DNA of 64,000 nt. It comes from Rhabdaerophilum sp. SD176. GTDB taxonomy: Bacteria; Pseudomonadota; Alphaproteobacteria; Rhizobiales; Beijerinckiaceae. Made by a program: the position numbers and the translations under genes. The notes under the pieces are model-generated. The model made no database searches. It saw nothing but the letters and a program-made list of their open reading frames with translations, and was not told where the DNA came from. Location: positions 310,001-374,000 of the forward strand of contig NZ_JARJNS010000002.1 in the NCBI RefSeq assembly GCF_030143245.1. Direction: 5' to 3'. This document shows, one piece after another, positions 36,588-45,606 of this stretch (positions within the stretch are counted from its first letter, which is position 1; every line of letters starts with the position of its first letter).

Positions 36588-36854
36588 TCACAAATATCGC
36601 AGCGCTTCATCAATATCGGCCTGCGCGATCTCGACCAAGGGCTTCCGCACCTTGGCGGCCTGCATGGCCTCGCCCGGGCGCATCACCAGAATGAAGGTCT
36701 CGAGGCCCGGGCATGCCGGGTCTGCGCATTCGACCTCGGAAATGGTGAGATCGGCCGCGCCGCCGAGTACGGACAGGCACCAACCCCGAACCCGCTCCAG
36801 CGCCTCGGCATCCCGCGGCGGCTTCTTGCGGAAGGGGCCGGAGAACAAAGCCAT
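36588..36854 (-). CDS. Small protein with CxDPxCPG motif, function unknown
   Basis: 88 residues. MALFSGPFRKKPPRDAEALERVRGWCLSVL is basic and followed by ISEVECADPACPGLETFILVMRPGE. The C-A-D-P-A-C-P-G motif with two close Cys looks like a metal- or redox-active site. It starts one base after the stop of the beta-propeller gene and is followed by a GNAT gene, so it belongs to the zinc/CobW run. I do not recognise a characterised family. Starts upstream would read through the propeller gene in another frame. Confidence 0.78.
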   Translation of the reverse strand: MALFSGPFRKKPPRDAEALERVRGWCLSVLGGAADLTISEVECADPACPGLETFILVMRPGEAMQAAKVRKPLVEIAQADIDEALRYL

Positions 36855-36855
36855 G

Positions 36856-37848
36856 TCACACCGGCAGGGCCAGCAGCCCGGCGCCGCCGCTCTCCGAGCC
36901 GAAGGCCAGCCGTTTGCCGTCCTTGTCCCAGCCGAGGGCGGTAATCGGCGTGCCGTCCCCGCCGGCCCGGACGAGCAGCTCGGACGCATCGGTCAGGCGG
37001 ACAAGCAGCACCCAGCCATCCTCGTAGCCGATAGCGAGAACCAGCGCTCGCGGATGGAAGGCGACGGTGGTCACCTTGGCCGGCCGGATCCCGCATTCCC
37101 TGGGGGCCTTCCCCGTAGGCCCTTCCTTCGCGAAGGGCCAGATGATCGCGGCCTCGGCGCCGGAGGTCGCGAGCCAGAGCCCGTCATGCGACCAGGACCA
37201 GGAGCGCGTCTTGGCGGGATAGCCGGACATGCGCATATGGCCCTTGTCCGCGAGGCGCCAGCCATGAAGCTGGTTCTCCTGCATCGAGGTGATCAGGAAG
37301 CGGTTGTCGGGCGAGAAACTCGTATCGAGATGCGGCCCCTTCCAGGTCAGCCGCTCCGGCTCGGCATCGGCATTCGGGAACCAGAGCGTGACGCCATCGA
37401 TATGAGCGATGGCGAGGCGGAATCCCTTGGGCGCAAAGGCGAGGCCCTGCGGCGTCGAGGGCGCGGTCAGCGTTTTCACCTTGCCCTTGCCGTCCCGCAC
37501 GGTGACCGTTTTCCCCGCCGACCAGGCAGCGCTGCCATCCGGCCCGATCGCGACGGCATCGATCCAGCGGCCCTTCTCGTTGCCGAGTTCGATCGTGCGG
37601 CCATCCGGGCCGGTCTCGACGACTCGTCCGTCATCGCCGCCGGTGACGAGCCGCTTGCCGGAATGGGCCGCCACGAGAATGGCATCGGCATGCGGACGCA
37701 GCGGCGCGGCCTCCCGGCCGAGCTGGATCCCGCCATCGGCAAAGACGAAGAGCAGCTCTTCGCCGAGGAAGCCGGCCTTCAGGACAAACCGGTCGAAGGC
37801 CAGGGTGGTGACGCGGTCAACCAGCGTCTGGACAGGCGCGGCCGGCAT
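36856..37848 (-). CDS. WD40-type beta-propeller protein
   Basis: 330 residues of repeated ~40-residue blades: GKRLVTGGDDGRVVETGPDGRTIEL, GSAAWSAGKTVTVRDGKGKVKTL, DTSFSPDNRFLITSMQENQLHGWRL, SWSHDGLWLATSGAEAAIIWPF and TALGWDKDGKRLAFGSESGGAGLL. No signal peptide, so cytoplasmic. Its stop-start spacing with the small protein is one base, and it shares one base with the CobW gene end, so the three are one unit. Such propellers are protein-interaction platforms; a role in zinc handling is inferred only from linkage. Confidence 0.85.
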   Translation of the reverse strand: MPAAPVQTLVDRVTTLAFDRFVLKAGFLGEELLFVFADGGIQLGREAAPLRPHADAILVAAHSGKRLVTGGDDGRVVETGPDGRTIELGNEKGRWIDAVAIGPDGSAAWSAGKTVTVRDGKGKVKTLTAPSTPQGLAFAPKGFRLAIAHIDGVTLWFPNADAEPERLTWKGPHLDTSFSPDNRFLITSMQENQLHGWRLADKGHMRMSGYPAKTRSWSWSHDGLWLATSGAEAAIIWPFAKEGPTGKAPRECGIRPAKVTTVAFHPRALVLAIGYEDGWVLLVRLTDASELLVRAGGDGTPITALGWDKDGKRLAFGSESGGAGLLALPV

Positions 37849-38924
37849 CAGGCGACGCAGGACAGGAAGCCCTGACGCAGGGCATCCTCATTGAGATTGC
37901 GGCCGATAAAGACAATCCGCGAGACGCGCTTCTCGTCCGGTTTCCACTCGCGCTGGAGATCGCCGTCCAGGATCATGTGAACGCCCTGGAAGACGAAACG
38001 CTTCGATTCCTTCGCAAAGGCGAGGATACCCTTGGAGCGGAGGATGTTCGGTCCTTCGGCCTGCACAAGATCATTGATCCACGGCATGAATTTCTCCGGA
38101 TCGACATCGCCGGGATGTGCGATCGAGACCGATTGCATCTCCTCGTCATGGTAATGCTTCAGCCCGCCATGGTGGTGATGGCCATGATGATGGTGGTCAT
38201 GCGTGCAATCCGGCCCGCAATCATGGTCATGGTCATGGTCATGGTCATGATCGTGATGGTGGTCATCCGCCTCGAGGAACGCGGGCTCGATCTCGAGGAT
38301 GCGCTCGAGATCGAAGGCGCCGCGATCGAGCACTTCGGCCAGCGGGATCTGGCATTTCTGCGTCTTGTGCAGCCGGGCATAGGGGTTGATGCCGCGGATG
38401 CGGGCCTCGACCTCGCGCAGTGCTTCCGGCGAGACCAGATCGGTCTTGTTGAGCAGGATCACATCCGCAAAGGCGATCTGGTTCTTGGCTTCCGGCGCAT
38501 CCTTGAGCCGGGCGGCCAGCCATTTCGCATCCGCCACTGTGACAACGGCATCGAGGCGGGCCTTCTCGCCGACATCCTGATCGACGAAGAAGGTCTGCGC
38601 CACGGGAGCGGGATCGGCGAGGCCAGTCGTCTCGACGATAATCGCGTCGAAGCGGCCCTTCCGCTTCATGAGGTTTTCGATGATGCGGATCAGGTCGCCG
38701 CGGACGGTGCAGCAGATGCACCCGTTGTTCATCTCGAAGACTTCCTCGTCGGCACCGACCACAAGGTCATTGTCGATTCCGATCTCGCCGAACTCGTTGA
38801 CGATCACCGCATATTTCTTGCCATGCGGTTCCGAGAGGATCCGGTTGAGCAAGGTGGTCTTTCCGGCGCCGAGATAGCCCGTCAGGACTGTTACAGGGAT
38901 CTTGTCCGTCATCGTTGTGCTCAT
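37848..38924 (-). CDS. CobW/COG0523 metallochaperone GTPase with poly-His tract
   Basis: 358 residues. Walker [10 protein letters not shown] (16-24), zinc-site motif CICC (69-72, GCxCC type), [10 protein letters not shown] and NKTDLV (G-protein motifs). Residues ~225-262 are a His/Asp tract ([10 protein letters not shown]...[19 protein letters not shown]) fit to hold Zn2+. The C-terminal CobW_C domain follows. It probably delivers zinc to client proteins when zinc is scarce. ATG 38924 has GGAAGAG upstream; ATG-like start at 38945 is less likely. 79 bases downstream of the zinc-binding protein gene on the same strand. Confidence 0.93.
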   Translation of the reverse strand: MSTTMTDKIPVTVLTGYLGAGKTTLLNRILSEPHGKKYAVIVNEFGEIGIDNDLVVGADEEVFEMNNGCICCTVRGDLIRIIENLMKRKGRFDAIIVETTGLADPAPVAQTFFVDQDVGEKARLDAVVTVADAKWLAARLKDAPEAKNQIAFADVILLNKTDLVSPEALREVEARIRGINPYARLHKTQKCQIPLAEVLDRGAFDLERILEIEPAFLEADDHHHDHDHDHDHDHDCGPDCTHDHHHHGHHHHGGLKHYHDEEMQSVSIAHPGDVDPEKFMPWINDLVQAEGPNILRSKGILAFAKESKRFVFQGVHMILDGDLQREWKPDEKRVSRIVFIGRNLNEDALRQGFLSCVA

Positions 38925-39003
38925 GGCTCTTCCGCGCGGCCGCAATCGCCGCTTCTGTTGTCGCGTGTTTGAAACGAAACGCGAGGCGCTTCAAGTCCGA
39001 AGG

Positions 39004-39963
39004 TCATTCCGCCTTCAGGGCTTCGAGCAGCGTCCTCGCATTGTGACGCATCATGGCGATGTAGGTAGGGGCCGGGCCTTTTTCATCGGACAGGGCATCG
39101 GAAAACAGCGTTCCGCCGATTTTTGCCCCGGTCTCCCGCGCGATCTGCTCGGCGATCCGGGGCGAGTTCATGTTCTCGACGAAAATCGCGCGGGCCTTCT
39201 TCTGGCGCGTCAGTCGGATGATCCGGGCCACGTCCTTCGCAGAAGGTTCGGCTTCGGTCGACACGCCCTGCACAGCTTCGAAGGTGAAACCGAATTCGCG
39301 CGCAAAATAGGCGAGGGCGTCGTGGCTCGTTACGGCCACGCGGTGCTCCTTTGGCAGGGCGGCGAAGCTGGCCTCGAGATCGGCCTTCAGCATGGCCAGT
39401 TCGGCAAGATAGGCCTCGGCGTTGCGCCGATAGGCCGCCTCGCCGGCGGGATCGGCCTTGATCAGCCCGTCGCGGATATTGGCGACATAGGTCCGCACGG
39501 CTTCCACCGACTGCCAGGCATGCGGATCACCGGCGCCATGGTTGTGGCCATGGCCATGCCCATGTCCGCTATCGGTCTTGATCGGCTTGATGCCGGCGGT
39601 TGCGGTTACGACCGGAGCCTTGGTGCCGGCGCTCTTGATCAGGCGCGGCATGAAGGTCTCGAAGCCGAGGCCGTTGACGACGATCAGCCCGGCATCCTTG
39701 ACCTTGCGGGCATCGGCAGGGCTCGCCTGGTAGACATGCGCATCGGCATTGGGCCCGACCAGCGGCACGACATTGGCACGATCCTTCGCCACCTGACGGG
39801 TCAGGTCGGCGAGGATGGAGAAGGAGGTGACGACTTCCAGCGGCTTCGCTGGAGCGGTCTGGGCGAGGGCTGTCGCCGGCCCGATCGCGAGGATCAGGGC
39901 ACCGGCAAGGATCATCCGTCGACAGGTTATAACATCACGAAATTGCGGGGTGAGCTTGGCCAT
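39004..39963 (-). CDS. znuA: Zinc ABC transporter substrate-binding protein (ZnuA-like)
   Basis: 319 residues. After ~16 residues comes a signal peptide core (MILAGALILAIGPATALAQ). The cluster A-I fold is seen in VVTSFSILADLTRQV, GPNADAHVYQASPAD, VVNGLGFETFM and VTSHDALAYFAREFGF. A His-rich loop ([19 protein letters not shown]) marks a zinc rather than manganese protein. ATG 39963 has GGAGGG ~7 bases upstream and lies 17 bases after the permease stop. Periplasmic receptor for Zn2+. Confidence 0.92.
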   Translation of the reverse strand: MAKLTPQFRDVITCRRMILAGALILAIGPATALAQTAPAKPLEVVTSFSILADLTRQVAKDRANVVPLVGPNADAHVYQASPADARKVKDAGLIVVNGLGFETFMPRLIKSAGTKAPVVTATAGIKPIKTDSGHGHGHGHNHGAGDPHAWQSVEAVRTYVANIRDGLIKADPAGEAAYRRNAEAYLAELAMLKADLEASFAALPKEHRVAVTSHDALAYFAREFGFTFEAVQGVSTEAEPSAKDVARIIRLTRQKKARAIFVENMNSPRIAEQIARETGAKIGGTLFSDALSDEKGPAPTYIAMMRHNARTLLEALKAE

Positions 39964-39980
39964 GGCAGGCCCTCCATTGT

Positions 39981-40847
39981 TCAGGCTTCGAGATGACGCC
40001 GGGGGAAATAACGCCGCACGATGCCGTGCGGACCGAGAGCAAGCGAGCCGCCATAGATGAGGCCGGCGACAAGGATGATGGCAGGCCCGGAGGCCATGCC
40101 GAGATGATAGGACCCCAGAAGGCCGACGAGATTGGCGACCATGGCCATGGGGATGGCAATCGCGATCATGGTCGAGACATCGTCAGTCCAGAGCCGCGCC
40201 GAGCCGGCGGGGAGCATCATGATGCCGACAACCAGCAGGGTTCCAAGCGCGTGGAACCCGGCCACGAGGTTCAGCACCACGAAGGTGAGGAAGCCGAAAT
40301 GGAAGACCCAGCCGAACCGGGTGACACCGGCGGCAAAGCCGGGATCGAGGCATTCCATCACCACGCCGCGATAGCCGAGGGCCAGGGCGATCAAAGTGGC
40401 GGAAGCGACGGAGACGATCAGGACGAGCGTCGGATCATCCAGCGCAAGGATCGAGCCGAAAAGCAGCGCCAGCAGGTCGAGGTTCGAGCGGCTGGCGGAG
40501 ATGAGGGTCACGCCGAGGGCCAGCGAGACGAGGTAGAAGGCCGCGAGGGCCATGTCTTCCTTGACGAGGGTTGTCCGCGACACGAAACCCGAGGCGATGG
40601 CCACGCCGAAGCCGGCCACGAGGCCACCGAGCGTCATCATGCCCAGGGACAGCCCGCCGATCAGGAAGCCCAGTGCCGCCCCCGGCAGGATCGCATGGGC
40701 CATGGCATCGCCGATCAGGCTCATCCGGCGCAGCATCAGGAACACGCCGATCGGGGCCGCGGCAAGCGAGATGGCGAGTCCGCCGACCAGCGCCCGGCGC
40801 ATGAAGGGGAATTCGACGAAAGGGGCCAGCAGCAGGTCGTACAGCAT
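39981..40847 (-). CDS. znuB: Zinc ABC transporter permease (ZnuB-like)
   Basis: 288 residues with eight or nine membrane segments and the ABC-3 permease pattern: ALVGGLAISLAAAPIGVFLMLRRMSLIGDAMAHAILPGAALGFL, GFVSRTTLVKEDMALAAFYLVSLALGVTLIS and LLVVGIMMLPAGSARLWTDDVSTMIAIA. The His in GDAMAHA is conserved in Zn/Mn importers. Inner-membrane channel. One base separates its start from the ATPase stop. Confidence 0.93.
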   Translation of the reverse strand: MLYDLLLAPFVEFPFMRRALVGGLAISLAAAPIGVFLMLRRMSLIGDAMAHAILPGAALGFLIGGLSLGMMTLGGLVAGFGVAIASGFVSRTTLVKEDMALAAFYLVSLALGVTLISASRSNLDLLALLFGSILALDDPTLVLIVSVASATLIALALGYRGVVMECLDPGFAAGVTRFGWVFHFGFLTFVVLNLVAGFHALGTLLVVGIMMLPAGSARLWTDDVSTMIAIAIPMAMVANLVGLLGSYHLGMASGPAIILVAGLIYGGSLALGPHGIVRRYFPRRHLEA

Positions 40848-40848
40848 G

Positions 40849-41583
40849 TCAGGCCGCCCGATGACACTCGGCTGCGCTGCGGTCGAAGGCTTCCGCCATC
40901 TGCCGTGCGGTTTCCAGCCTGTCAGGCGTCAGGACGGCCGGGGTCGGTCCCCAGCCGAGTGGATCGCGGGCGAGCAGCAAGGTTTCCGGGAAATGCCGGC
41001 GGACAAGCTCGAGATCATGCAGGACGGCGAGGATGGTCCGACCCTCGCCATGCCAGCGCGCCACGATCTCCAGAAGGTCATCGATGGTGCGCTGGTCGAT
41101 GGCGGTGAAGGGCTCGTCGAGCAGGATCAGCGGGGCGTCCTGCAGCATCAGCCGTGCGAAGAGCAGCCGCTGCAACTGACCACCGGAAAGGGTGCGGATC
41201 GAGCGCTGTTCGAAACCGGCCAGCCCAACCAGCCCGATGGCCTCGATGGCGCGGTCACGCTCGGAGCGCGATATCCGGCCGAACATGCCGCGGCGACCGC
41301 AGAGGCCCGTCAAAGCGAGATCGAAAACCGTGACCGGAAAATCGCGGCTGAGATCGCCGACCTGCGGCATGTAGGCCATATGCGGGAAGGTGTTGACGAT
41401 CCGCCCGGCCAGCGGCGCCAGCCGTCCGGCAATTCCCTTCAGCAGGGTCGACTTGCCGCCGCCATTCGGCCCGACAATCGCCAGCAGCGTGCCCGGGGCG
41501 ATGCGGCCGTCGAGATGGTGGACGGCAGGGTGCCGGTCATAGCCGAGCGTCAGGTCCTCGAAGGCGAGAATCGGATCAGCCAT
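40849..41583 (-). CDS. znuC: Zinc ABC transporter ATP-binding protein (ZnuC-like)
   Basis: 244 residues. Walker A GPNGGGKST (38-46), Q-loop MPQVGDLSRDFPVTVFD, signature TLSGGQLQRLLFARL, Walker B LILLDEPFTAID and switch LHDLELV are complete. Energises the permease. The start overlaps the upstream small His-rich gene by 8 bases, so these are translated together. The metal could be manganese too, but the His-loop in the binding protein points to zinc. Confidence 0.93.
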   Translation of the reverse strand: MADPILAFEDLTLGYDRHPAVHHLDGRIAPGTLLAIVGPNGGGKSTLLKGIAGRLAPLAGRIVNTFPHMAYMPQVGDLSRDFPVTVFDLALTGLCGRRGMFGRISRSERDRAIEAIGLVGLAGFEQRSIRTLSGGQLQRLLFARLMLQDAPLILLDEPFTAIDQRTIDDLLEIVARWHGEGRTILAVLHDLELVRRHFPETLLLARDPLGWGPTPAVLTPDRLETARQMAEAFDRSAAECHRAA

Positions 41584-41863
41584 CGCGCATGGCCCAGAGG
41601 GTGAGCGCCCAGAGCAGCGCGACCGGCGGTACTGCCAGCAGCAGGCGCTGGCCGGCCGAGAGCGCCATCAGCGAGAAGCGGGGTGGATCGGCCCGCTCCC
41701 GCCGCAGGGTCGGAATCTTGATCGGGGCATGGCGATGACCGGCATGGGCATGACCATGCGGATGGGCATGATCATGGGAATGCGTGTGGCCATGTGCAGG
41801 CGCCGCATCACGGGCAGGAGCAGGGGTGGCAAGACTTGCCAGGATGGGCGTCGGTTCCGACAT
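41576..41863 (-). CDS. His-rich single-span membrane protein of zinc operon
   Basis: 95 residues. A His-rich segment (PAHGHTHSHDHAHPHGHAHAGHRHAP, about residues 26-51) is followed by a basic stretch and one C-terminal membrane span (LLLAVPPVALLWALTLWAM). There is no signal peptide; a tail-anchored topology with the His tract in the cytoplasm or periplasm is possible. It heads the zinc importer operon, overlapping znuC by 8 bases. A candidate metal buffer or accessory subunit. ATG 41863 is the only plausible start; the frame runs on to 41899 only by a TTG through the Zur-like site. Confidence 0.8.
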   Translation of the reverse strand: MSEPTPILASLATPAPARDAAPAHGHTHSHDHAHPHGHAHAGHRHAPIKIPTLRRERADPPRFSLMALSAGQRLLLAVPPVALLWALTLWAMRDG

Positions 41864-41870
41864 GCCTGGC

Positions 41871-41883
41871 GTTATAATGTAAC
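41871..41883. promoter_or_regulatory. Zur-like operator before zinc operon
   Basis: On the minus strand the site reads GTTACATTATAAC, an imperfect dyad (10 of 13 bases symmetric), close to the GTTATAatATAAC-type boxes bound by Zur/MntR proteins. It ends 7 bases from the start of the His-rich gene, so it would overlap the ribosome-binding and promoter region. Assignment rests on resemblance and context. Confidence 0.6.
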
Positions 41884-41912
41884 AGATTGACGAGGGCAAC
41901 CGGCTTGCGCGG

Positions 41913-42146
41913 TTATTCGTAAACGGGTTCGGCCTTCAGGGCCGCTTTCACGAACAGCCAGCAGAGATAGATCCCCAGAGCGAGCGACAGACCGATCAGT
42001 CCCATCGTCACTTCCTCGCCCCAGCCCGTCAGGCCGCCGACGGCCCAGCCGAGCGCGAGCGCAGCAGCGAGAATTTCGGTTCCAACGAGGATGGTGGCGC
42101 AGATCACGGTCAGCGCGTTCTGGCGGTTCAGCGATTTTCCGGCCAT
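41913..42146 (-). CDS. Small two-span membrane protein
   Basis: 77 residues with two hydrophobic segments (LTVICATILVGTEILAAALALGWAVGGLTGW and VTMGLIGLSLALGIYLCWLFVKAAL) and charged ends. AAGGAAAAG lies ~5 bases before ATG 42146. It lies upstream of the zinc operon on the same strand, 49 bases before its first gene. No motif known to me; small conserved membrane proteins of this kind are common in Hyphomicrobiales. Function unknown. Confidence 0.75.
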   Translation of the reverse strand: MAGKSLNRQNALTVICATILVGTEILAAALALGWAVGGLTGWGEEVTMGLIGLSLALGIYLCWLFVKAALKAEPVYE

Positions 42147-42246
42147 CGGCTTTTCCTTGTGCAAGGCGTCTTTCCTGATGGTGGGGAGCGGTATAGCGTT
42201 TGGCAACCCGGCGCAATTGCCGATCCATAATTTCTGCAGGACCCTC

Positions 42247-43843
42247 ATGCCCGATACCCCCATTTTCGGACACGCGGCAGTAGCCGCGCCGCATTTTCTC
42301 GCCGCTGAGGCCGGCCGCGATATCCTCGCTGCGGGCGGCAATGCCATCGAGGCGATGGTGGCGATGGCCGGCGTGGTGGCTGTGGCCTATCCACATATGA
42401 ATGGCCTCGGAGGTGACGGCTTCTGGACCATCCGCACGCCGGACGGGAAGGTCCGCTGCATCGAGGCCTGCGGCTTTGCCGGGGCAAAGGCGACGATCAG
42501 CCGGTATCGCGCCAAGGGGTATGAGGCGATCCCGGTGCGCGGGGGCGATGCCGCGCTTACCGTGGCGGGTGCTGTCGGCGGGTGGCAGGCTGCCCTCGAA
42601 CTCGCTGCAGCGTTCGGCGGCAAGATTCCGGTGCCGGACCTTCTGGCCCATGCCCGCCGCCATGCTGCCGATGGTGTGCCGGTTTCACAGAGCGAGGGCC
42701 GCTACATCGTCAAGGAGCGGGCGGAAATCGTGGCCGTGCCCTGGCTTCGCGGCGCATTTCCTCGCCGAGGATGGCGGACAGGTGAAGGCCGGGACACCGC
42801 GGCTCCAGCCGGCTTTGGCCGGTGTTTTCGAGCAGATGGCCCATGCGGGGCTGGACGATTTCTATCGTGGCGATATCGGCCGCGAGATCGCCGCCGATCT
42901 CGAGCGGGCCGGTTCGCCCGTCACGCGCGAAGATATGAAAGCCTATCACGCGCGGTGGCGCGAGCCTTTGCAGACGCGCATTCCCGGTGCCAGCCTGTTC
43001 AATGTTCCGCCGCCGGCTCAGGGGCTGGCCTCGCTGATCCTGCACGGGGTCTTCGCCCGCCTGCCGGAAGCACGGCCGGAGAGTTTCGAGCATCTGCACG
43101 GGCTGATCGAAGCGTCCAAGCGCGCCTATGCGATCCGCGACCGTGTGGTGACCGATTTCGATCATCTCACCGTTGACCCGGCCCGCTATCTGACGGAGGG
43201 GGCGCTGGCGAAGGAAGCCGCCGCCGTGAAGGGCGACCGTGCCGCCGGCTGGCCGATCCCCTCGGCCGAGGGTGACACGATCTGGATGGGCGCCATCGAC
43301 GACAAGGGTATCGCGGTCTCCTTCATCCAGTCGCTCTACTGGGAATATGGTTCGGGCGTGGTGCTGCCGAAGACCGGGCTGATCTGGCAGAACCGCGGCA
43401 TCGCCTTCTCGCTCGACCCGGATTCACTCAATCCGCTCCAGCCGGGTCGCCGGCCCTTCCATACGCTCAACACGCCGCTGGCGGTCTTCGATGATGGCCG
43501 GGTGGCGAGTTATGGCGCGATGGGCGGTGATGGCCAGCCGCAATTCCAGGCGCAGGTGTTCTTCCGCGCTTTTGCCTACGGCCAGAGCGTGGCCGAGGCG
43601 CTTGACCGGCCGCGCTTCCTGTTCGGCAAGACCTGGGGCAAGCCCTCGGCGACCCTCAAGGTCGAGAACCGGTTCGACGGTGCCGTGCTGGAAAAGCTCG
43701 ACCGGGCCGGGCACCAGATCGAGCTGGTCGACAAGCCTTATGCCGATATGTTCGGCCATGCCGGGCTTCTGGTGCAGGATGCGCGGGGCCGGATCGAGGC
43801 GGGGCATGATCCGCGTTCGGACGGATCCGCCGAGGGGCTCTGA
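42247..43843 (+). pseudogene. Gamma-glutamyltransferase-like gene interrupted by a one-base frameshift
   Basis: Residues 1-164 run in one frame from ATG 42247 (PIFGHAAVAAPHFLAAEAGRDILAAGGNAIEAMVAMAGVVAVAYPHMNGLGGDGFW, the GGT N-terminus) to about 42738. The continuation (FAAHFLAEDGGQVKAGTPRLQPALAGVFEQMA... to 43843) is in the next frame. Removing one C from the CCC run at 42738-42740 restores VPGFAAHFLAE and a ~531-residue protein. The nucleophile Thr of the small subunit is in GDTIWMGAIDDKGIAVSFIQSLYWEYGSGVVLP. Either a real mutation or a sequencing error. Cytoplasmic-looking (no signal peptide), like the YwrD-type group. Confidence 0.85.
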
Positions 43844-44806
43844 TCAGGTTCCCGCAATCATCAGGCCCCAGACCAGCAGCAGGCCCAGGGCGGCGAGAGC
43901 GAGGCCGGCAAGCATCTCGAGGACGAGGCCGAGCCGCGCCCAGTTCGTCCCGCCGCGCGAGATCAGGTTCAGCGCCAGCAGCTTGGCCTTGACCGCGAGA
44001 AGGGCGAAGAGGCTGGTGCCGAGCGCGGTGCCGATGGCCATCACGATCACCGAGAGGGCGCCGGCGAGGAACAGCCCTTTCGACAGCGCGAAGACAAGCA
44101 GGATGATCGCGCCCGTGCAGGGGCGGATGCCGGCGCCGATCGCCATCAGGGCGAGGTCGCGGCGGGAGGCGGCGACAAGCTGGCGTGGATCGCCGCCATG
44201 CTGGTGGCCGCAGAGCGGATCGGCGCAAGCGGGGTCGTGGGTGAAGCCGGCGAACAGGAGCCGGGCCTTGCGCCAGGCCAGCCAGAGGCCCATCAGCGCG
44301 ATCAGCGTGAACCCGCCCTTCTCGATCCAGGCGATGCTGGCATTCATGGTGCGGGCTGTGCCTCCGGCGAGGCCGGCAACGATGCCGACAATGCCGAGCG
44401 CGATGATCGCCTGCACCGCGGCTGCCGCGAAGGCGAGGCCGATGCCGCGCTTCAGCGCCCGTTCGTTGGCGAGCAGGTAGGAGGCAATCACGGCCTTGCC
44501 ATGGCCGGGACCCACGGCATGGAGCACGCCATAGGCGAAGGCGAGGCCGAGCAGGGTGGCAAGGGCGGCCGGGCTGGTCTCGACCGCGCCGATGGCTGCC
44601 GTCAGCGCTTTGTGGAAAGCCGCCTGCTGGGCGAGAAGCCAGGCGCCAAGCCCGGTTGCCACTTCTGCCGCCGGCGCGGGCGGCCCGGCGCCGAAGGGCG
44701 AGCGGGTCTGCCCGAGAGCGGGCAGGGTCGCGAACAGCATCACCAGCGCCGCAAGAGGGCGGCTTCCGGGCAATGTCCCGCTGCGATGGCGTGGCTTTCG
44801 CAGCAT
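43844..44806 (-). CDS. NicO-family nickel/cobalt exporter-like membrane protein
   Basis: 320 residues. A signal-like N-terminus (PLAALVMLFATLPALGQ) is followed by six membrane segments. HAVGPGHGKAVIASYLLA (near residue 110) and GAGIRPCTGAIILLVFAL are the NicO/RcnA hallmarks, and a His/Cys loop (FTHDPACADPLCGHQHGGDPRQL) may bind metal. Paired with a DUF1007 gene directly upstream, an association seen for putative Ni/Co exporters. ATG 44806 has no clear ribosome-binding site; GTG 44827 overlaps the upstream stop (GTGA) and may be the true coupled start. Confidence 0.82.
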   Translation of the reverse strand: MLRKPRHRSGTLPGSRPLAALVMLFATLPALGQTRSPFGAGPPAPAAEVATGLGAWLLAQQAAFHKALTAAIGAVETSPAALATLLGLAFAYGVLHAVGPGHGKAVIASYLLANERALKRGIGLAFAAAAVQAIIALGIVGIVAGLAGGTARTMNASIAWIEKGGFTLIALMGLWLAWRKARLLFAGFTHDPACADPLCGHQHGGDPRQLVAASRRDLALMAIGAGIRPCTGAIILLVFALSKGLFLAGALSVIVMAIGTALGTSLFALLAVKAKLLALNLISRGGTNWARLGLVLEMLAGLALAALGLLLVWGLMIAGT

Positions 44807-44823
44807 CGCTTGCAGACGAAGAA

Positions 44824-45465
44824 TCACTTGCAGGAAAAGCGGACCGGGATCGCCCAATCCGGGTTGGCGTTGGGGCCCATGCTCTGGAAGAAGCCTTCGC
44901 CCATCTGCGAGAGGCGCGCCATCACGCCGGGACTGGGCGGGCTGACCTTCGCTTCGCAGGGCTTGGCCGTGCCCTCGACCGTCACGGGCGTGCCCTCCTG
45001 GAAATTGAAGGCGACGAAGAAGGTCGGGTCATAGACCTCGAGTTGGGCCTCGGTCAGGCTGGGTTTCGCGCCGTCGACCGGCAGGGTGAAATGCAGGGTC
45101 AAGGCCTTGCCATCATGGCTGAGATAATAGTCGCTCACCGTGCTGAATTTCGTGGCGGCGCGGCCCTGCTTCAGGAAGCTGAAATACTCGTATTCGTTGA
45201 GCGATTCGACATTGACCTGCGCCAGTTCGGCCAGTTCCTCGCGGTCGAGCTTGCCGTCCTTGTTCTTGTCGAGGCCGGTGGTCGAGAAGGCGGAGAAGGC
45301 CTCGTCGAAGGTCCAGGCATGGCGCAGGGCGGTGATGGCGCCGCCGGCATCGGCCACAACCACCGTCCGCACACTCACCAGCACATGGGGATGTGCCGCG
45401 GCAGGCAGGGTGACGCCAGCCAATGCGCAGGCAGTGCAGAAAAGAATGGCCGGTAGCCGGAACAT
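44824..45465 (-). CDS. DUF1007 family exported protein
   Basis: 213 residues. Signal peptide MFRLPAILFCTACALAGVTLPAAA, then HPHVLVSVRTVVVADAGGAITALRHAWTFDEAFSAF, the DUF1007 signature that starts with a His right after the cleavage site. An EF-hand-like loop DKNKDGKLDREEL (about residue 68) could bind Ca2+. Probably periplasmic and a partner of the NicO-type exporter, with which it overlaps or abuts. ATG 45465 places the signal peptide correctly; the frame upstream to 45534 adds non-signal residues. Confidence 0.87.
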   Translation of the reverse strand: MFRLPAILFCTACALAGVTLPAAAHPHVLVSVRTVVVADAGGAITALRHAWTFDEAFSAFSTTGLDKNKDGKLDREELAELAQVNVESLNEYEYFSFLKQGRAATKFSTVSDYYLSHDGKALTLHFTLPVDGAKPSLTEAQLEVYDPTFFVAFNFQEGTPVTVEGTAKPCEAKVSPPSPGVMARLSQMGEGFFQSMGPNANPDWAIPVRFSCK

Positions 45466-45606
45466 CAGGCGAAGCCCCCATACCCTCGCGAATCGGTCTA
45501 GCAGAAATCGGCCTGGGCCGCACGGGCCACCCATTCAGCCGGCTTTCCTGTCTCCTCACGTTTTGCGGCAAAAATAGGTCACTTTCGAGCCTTTCGAAAC
45601 TCCCTC

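Noticed and set aside
39915-39940. GTTATAAC motif near the znuA start as a Zur box
   Set aside because: The gene starts at 39963 with a strong GGAGGG, so the motif lies inside the coding sequence and after the operon promoter.
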